Source of the DNA: CAYJBH01 sp964368815
GTDB lineage: Bacteria; Bacillota; Clostridia; Oscillospirales; Ruminococcaceae
DNA: 17,428 bases
Direction: 5' to 3'
NCBI GenBank assembly: GCA_964368815.1
Contig: CAYJDA010000038.1
Coordinates: forward strand, 1-17,428
Every line of letters begins with the position of its first letter. The first letter of the stretch is position 1. The translations under genes and the position numbers were made by a program. Below the pieces are notes generated by a model. That model was not told the DNA's origin. It worked only from the letters and a program-made list of their open reading frames with translations, and ran no database searches. Shown here piece after piece: positions 14,525-17,428 of the stretch.

Positions 14525-15907
14525 TTATCCGTTTTGAATAGCGTCGTCGCCACGCTCTTTGATATTTGCAATTGTGGTGGCTAAATCCTGCTCCTCAACT
14601 AAATATTTTTCAACTTCTTCCATATAGACAGCCTCATACGGGACATTGTTCGAACCTGTTATTTTTTCGTTCACAAAAACCATGTCCTCATTTGTAAAGG
14701 TGTATAGGAAGTCATCTATAGTGAGATCGTCTACCGGTCCTAAAACATTTGCCGCCTCAACGAAGAGGTTTGACTGGTCAACTGTGCGGATTGCTGACTC
14801 GGTAGTATCGGCATATTTTGCAGAAAGACCCACAAGCTCCATTCCTACTTCAAGTGCAAGCGAAGGGTCTCCCGAGGTAATCGGTATGCCGAAGCCATTA
14901 ACTACACCCCAGGACTTCATCTGATCACCACTGTCAACCGGCATAGGTGCTATACCAAGTTTCCATTCACGTGGATATGTCTCAAAGTCCATAGCCCAGC
15001 TTGCAATCCAACCGCCGGAAATTCCCATAGCATAGGAACCGTTCATAAAGTCGGTAGGACCTGTTTTGGCGGAAATTGTATTTGCATGGGTAGCCATACT
15101 CTCATCTACATGCATCATATTGTAGACACGCTCCATGCTCCTTGCAAACGCAGGGTCTTCAATGTTGGAAAGTCCGTCTGCTGTGTAGAAGCCTTCACCA
15201 CCGCCAAGTTCCATGATAGCGTCGCCATATGTCCACATACTCCAGTTAAGGTAGAATGCTCCATATTTTTTGTCACTGCCCTCACCCTGTGTAACACGGG
15301 CTGCAACCTCGCGGTACTCATCCCATGTCATGGGCACTTCTGCGTCGGGATACGGTTCGCCTGCAGCGTCAAACAGATCCTTGTTATAGTATAAAACCCA
15401 ACGTGTGATGTTGTGCGGTATTATAACAATGTTGCCTGCCGAGTCTTTGGCATTTTCTACATAGGGGCCAAACTCTGCATTAAAATCATAGCCATTTTCC
15501 GCAATAATATCATCAAGCGGCATGATTAATCCCTCAGAAGCATATTGCTCTTTAAGCATTGGGTTTGCGGCAATAATAAGGTCAACCTGTGCACCACCCG
15601 CAATGGATACCGGGATTTTCGTATTAAAGTCTGCATCTCTGCCGTGAAACTCAAACTCAACATTTGAAAATTTGTCCATGGTTTGAATTTCGTCCATGGC
15701 GGCCATCATCTTTTGTTCTTCATCCATGCCGTTTAGATGAATAACTACTGTCTGCTTTTCACCACTGTCTGTTTCGTCGTTTGCGGCTTCTGATGCCGGG
15801 GCTGATGAGTCTGCCGGTTGTTCGCTTGAGGTGGGTTCGCTTGAGCATGATGCCAACATAGAAATCGACAATACACTCACAAGTAAAATGCTGAGTAATT
15901 TTTTCAT
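14525..15907 (-). CDS. ABC transporter sugar-binding lipoprotein
   Basis: A 460-residue extracellular solute-binding protein (family 1, carbohydrate type). The signal peptide MKKLLSILLVSVLSISMLAS ends in the lipobox L-A-S-C21, so it would be lipid-anchored outside the membrane. A Ser/Glu/Ala/Asp-rich linker (about 22-52) follows, typical of Clostridia. The mature protein has VLYYNKDLFDAAGEPYP and GSYAMGISGGWIASW, both recurrent in oligosaccharide-binding proteins. GGAGG lies 10 bases before the ATG. The gene follows the two permease genes and completes the extracytoplasmic part of the importer. By context, it should capture the oligosaccharide whose further breakdown the cytoplasmic sulfatases and glycosidases carry out. 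A sulfated ligand is inference. Confidence 0.93.
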   Translation of the reverse strand: MKKLLSILLVSVLSISMLASCSSEPTSSEQPADSSAPASEAANDETDSGEKQTVVIHLNGMDEEQKMMAAMDEIQTMDKFSNVEFEFHGRDADFNTKIPVSIAGGAQVDLIIAANPMLKEQYASEGLIMPLDDIIAENGYDFNAEFGPYVENAKDSAGNIVIIPHNITRWVLYYNKDLFDAAGEPYPDAEVPMTWDEYREVAARVTQGEGSDKKYGAFYLNWSMWTYGDAIMELGGGEGFYTADGLSNIEDPAFARSMERVYNMMHVDESMATHANTISAKTGPTDFMNGSYAMGISGGWIASWAMDFETYPREWKLGIAPMPVDSGDQMKSWGVVNGFGIPITSGDPSLALEVGMELVGLSAKYADTTESAIRTVDQSNLFVEAANVLGPVDDLTIDDFLYTFTNEDMVFVNEKITGSNNVPYEAVYMEEVEKYLVEEQDLATTIANIKERGDDAIQNG

Positions 15908-15933
15908 TTTCGAGTTTCCTCCGTTTATTTTAG

Positions 15934-15952
15934 AATACAGACCTTCTGTATT
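15934..15952 (-). promoter_or_regulatory. Small hairpin before the binding-protein gene
   Basis: A perfect 7-bp stem AATACAG/CTGTATT with a 5-base loop sits right after the MalG-like permease stop and before the ribosome site of the binding-protein gene. Such a structure could protect the downstream message and help raise the binding protein over the permeases. No U run follows, so it is not a terminator. Confidence 0.35.
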
Positions 15953-15953
15953 G

Positions 15954-16784
15954 CTACCCTTTTACGCCCGAGAGGGCAATGCCTTGGATGAAATATTTCT
16001 GAGCACTTAGATATACTACGATGATAGGTATCAGCGCAAGTGTCGCACCTGCCATCTGCACCGCAAAATTTGCCGAATATTGCCCTTTAAAGCTCGCTAT
16101 ACCAACACTTAAAACCTGCTTGTCAATGTCATTTATGTAGATAAGGGCACTCATATACTCATTCCAACCCCATGTGAATGCCAGGATGAACATGGCGGCA
16201 AGTTGAGATTTGGCGAGGGGCATTACTATCCTGAAAAAAGTTTGATATTCATTACTTCCGTCAATTCTTGCCGCTTCCAAAAGCTCATTTGGGATAGAGG
16301 CGAAAAACTGCCGCATAAGAAAAATAGAGAAACCATTAAACATCCAGGGTAGCGCTACTGCAAAGATACTGTCAATAAGCCCAACTTGCTGATATACCAA
16401 AAATTGTGGAATAATTCTAACCTGATTTGGGATCATGAGTGTTGCGATAAAAAGTGCAAACCATATGTTTTTGCCGGAAAAATTCAGTTTCGCAAATGCG
16501 TATCCCGAAAGCGAACTAAAAAACAGTACGAACGCCACAACCATAGCTGCTAAAAATATTGTGTTACCATACCATCTAAGAAACGGAAATTCTGAAAAAA
16601 CAGTTGAATAGTTGTCATAATTTATGTTGGAGGGTATCCATTCAATCGGCATTCTGAAAACATCTGATTCAAACTTAAACGATGCCGACAACATCCAAAC
16701 TATCGGGAATATCATCAGTATACCGAAAAGTGAAAGCACGGCGGTTGTTATTATGCCGGTAGTAAGTTCTTTTCTCTTAGTCAT
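15954..16784 (-). CDS. Sugar ABC transporter permease, MalG-like
   Basis: A 276-residue inner-membrane subunit of a CUT1 carbohydrate importer. About six hydrophobic segments are visible (near 12-35, 74-96, 108-130, 138-158, 196-214, 241-262). The cytoplasmic EAA loop ELLEAARIDGSNEYQTFF (E170, A171, A172, D175, G176), then IVMPL, docks the ATPase. The C-terminus FIQGIALSGVKG is the usual MalG-type ending. The ATG at 16784 has only a distant AAAGG. The gene lies 21 bp after the MalF-like gene and 46 bp before the binding-protein gene. No ATPase gene is in the window. In Firmicutes a shared MsmX-type ATPase often serves such systems. Confidence 0.95.
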   Translation of the reverse strand: MTKRKELTTGIITTAVLSLFGILMIFPIVWMLSASFKFESDVFRMPIEWIPSNINYDNYSTVFSEFPFLRWYGNTIFLAAMVVAFVLFFSSLSGYAFAKLNFSGKNIWFALFIATLMIPNQVRIIPQFLVYQQVGLIDSIFAVALPWMFNGFSIFLMRQFFASIPNELLEAARIDGSNEYQTFFRIVMPLAKSQLAAMFILAFTWGWNEYMSALIYINDIDKQVLSVGIASFKGQYSANFAVQMAGATLALIPIIVVYLSAQKYFIQGIALSGVKG

Positions 16785-16805
16785 TATATAGTCGACCTTT
16801 CTATC

Positions 16806-17428
16806 TTAATAATTAACCCATCTTTTCTGTCCGATAAACTGAATAACTGTTACAACCAACACCACTAAAAAGTATACCCATGATGCCGCAGAAGAAAATC
16901 CCATGTCATAATTTCCAAATGCCTCTTTGTATATGCTGAATACCATGGTGTAGGTGCTTGTTCCGGGCCCTCCGTTTGTAAGGATTTGAACCTCCTCAAA
17001 GGTTCGAAATGCCATAATCATATTTGTGATTACAAGGAAAAATGTTGTGGGGGAGACAATCGGAACGGTGATCTTAAAAAACTGGGACACCTTTGATGCG
17101 CCGTCGATAGAAGCCGCCTCGTAGTAACTGCCTGACACGCCTTGGAGTGCCGCTAAAAATATTACGATACAATATCCAATGTTTTTCCAGATAAGAAATA
17201 TAGCTACGGTAGGCAGTGCCCAATCAATGCTCGTGGCCCAACCCGGAGGATCTTGTATACCGAGTGCCATCAAAAAGCTGTTGACCGGACCGAATTCCGG
17301 ATGAAATATTGCAGAAAACACAAGAGCGGAGGCGGTGGCAATTGCTACATATGGCATAAAATATACCGCTCTAAGAGCACCTCTTGCAAAAATTTTACCG
17401 TTTAAAAACACCGCAACTATCAAAGCTA
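16806..17428 (-). CDS. Sugar ABC transporter permease, MalF-like (5' end outside the window)
   Basis: This is the C-terminal two thirds of a CUT1 permease. The frame is open through the window edge. The apparent first codon at 17423 is a TTG inside what reads as a membrane helix (A-L-I-V-A-V-F-L), so the true start lies beyond 17428. Family members are about 300 residues and 206 are visible. Seen here are RAVYFMPYVAIATA, the EAA loop SYYEAASIDGASKVSQFF, then ITVPIVSPT, and the NGGPGTSTYT segment characteristic of MalF/UgpA-type subunits. It pairs with the MalG-like permease 21 bp downstream. Confidence 0.95.
   Translation of the reverse strand, partial: ALIVAVFLNGKIFARGALRAVYFMPYVAIATASALVFSAIFHPEFGPVNSFLMALGIQDPPGWATSIDWALPTVAIFLIWKNIGYCIVIFLAALQGVSGSYYEAASIDGASKVSQFFKITVPIVSPTTFFLVITNMIMAFRTFEEVQILTNGGPGTSTYTMVFSIYKEAFGNYDMGFSSAASWVYFLVVLVVTVIQFIGQKRWVNY

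Noticed and set aside
1..17428. CRISPR array, tRNA/rRNA, insertion sequence or phage gene
   Set aside because: No regularly spaced repeats, no RNA gene sequence and no transposase or integrase reading frame was seen on either strand.

Overview
The window is a single-direction carbohydrate-catabolism locus: every gene I can support lies on the minus strand. It looks like a Firmicutes (Clostridia-type) genome. The reasons are modest GC by eye, purine-rich GGAGG ribosome sites a few bases before most genes, a CUT1 sugar ABC importer with a Ser/Glu/Ala-rich lipoprotein binding protein and no SusC/SusD pair, and FadR-type GntR regulators. No genus can be named from the sequence.

In transcription order (high to low coordinates): a MalF-like permease cut by the window edge, a MalG-like permease, and a lipoprotein sugar-binding protein. 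After a strong RNA hairpin comes a large LacZ-type GH2 beta-galactosidase. Then come two adjacent paralogous FadR/GntR regulators. A tightly packed seven-gene catabolic run follows: an enolase-superfamily acid-sugar cycloisomerase/dehydratase, a KDPG-type aldolase, a PfkB KDG-type kinase, a sulfatase, a GH127 enzyme, a second sulfatase, and an FAD-dependent oxidoreductase with a C-terminal beta-sandwich-like extension. Downstream lie a broken remnant of a WYL-type regulator and a clean intrinsic terminator.

The parts fit import of a sulfated, galactose-containing oligosaccharide followed by entirely cytoplasmic dismantling. None of the glycosidases or sulfatases has a signal peptide. Sulfatases would remove ester sulfate, GH127 and GH2 would cleave terminal sugars, and the enolase-superfamily enzyme, kinase and aldolase would convert an acid sugar through a 2-keto-3-deoxy acid and its 6-phosphate to pyruvate and glyceraldehyde-3-phosphate. 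GH127 + sulfatases + beta-galactosidase + cycloisomerase-like enzyme + KDG-type kinase + aldolase closely parallels the carrageenan / 3,6-anhydro-D-galactose pathway known from marine Bacteroidetes such as Zobellia. Here it would be rebuilt around an ABC importer. The substrate is inference. A sulfated arabinogalactan-type substrate is the main alternative.

Missing from the window, and expected nearby or elsewhere: the transporter ATPase, an endo-acting depolymerase, a formylglycine-generating (anSME-type) enzyme for the sulfatases, and a recognisable sugar-aldehyde dehydrogenase. The FAD oxidoreductase is a candidate for that last step.
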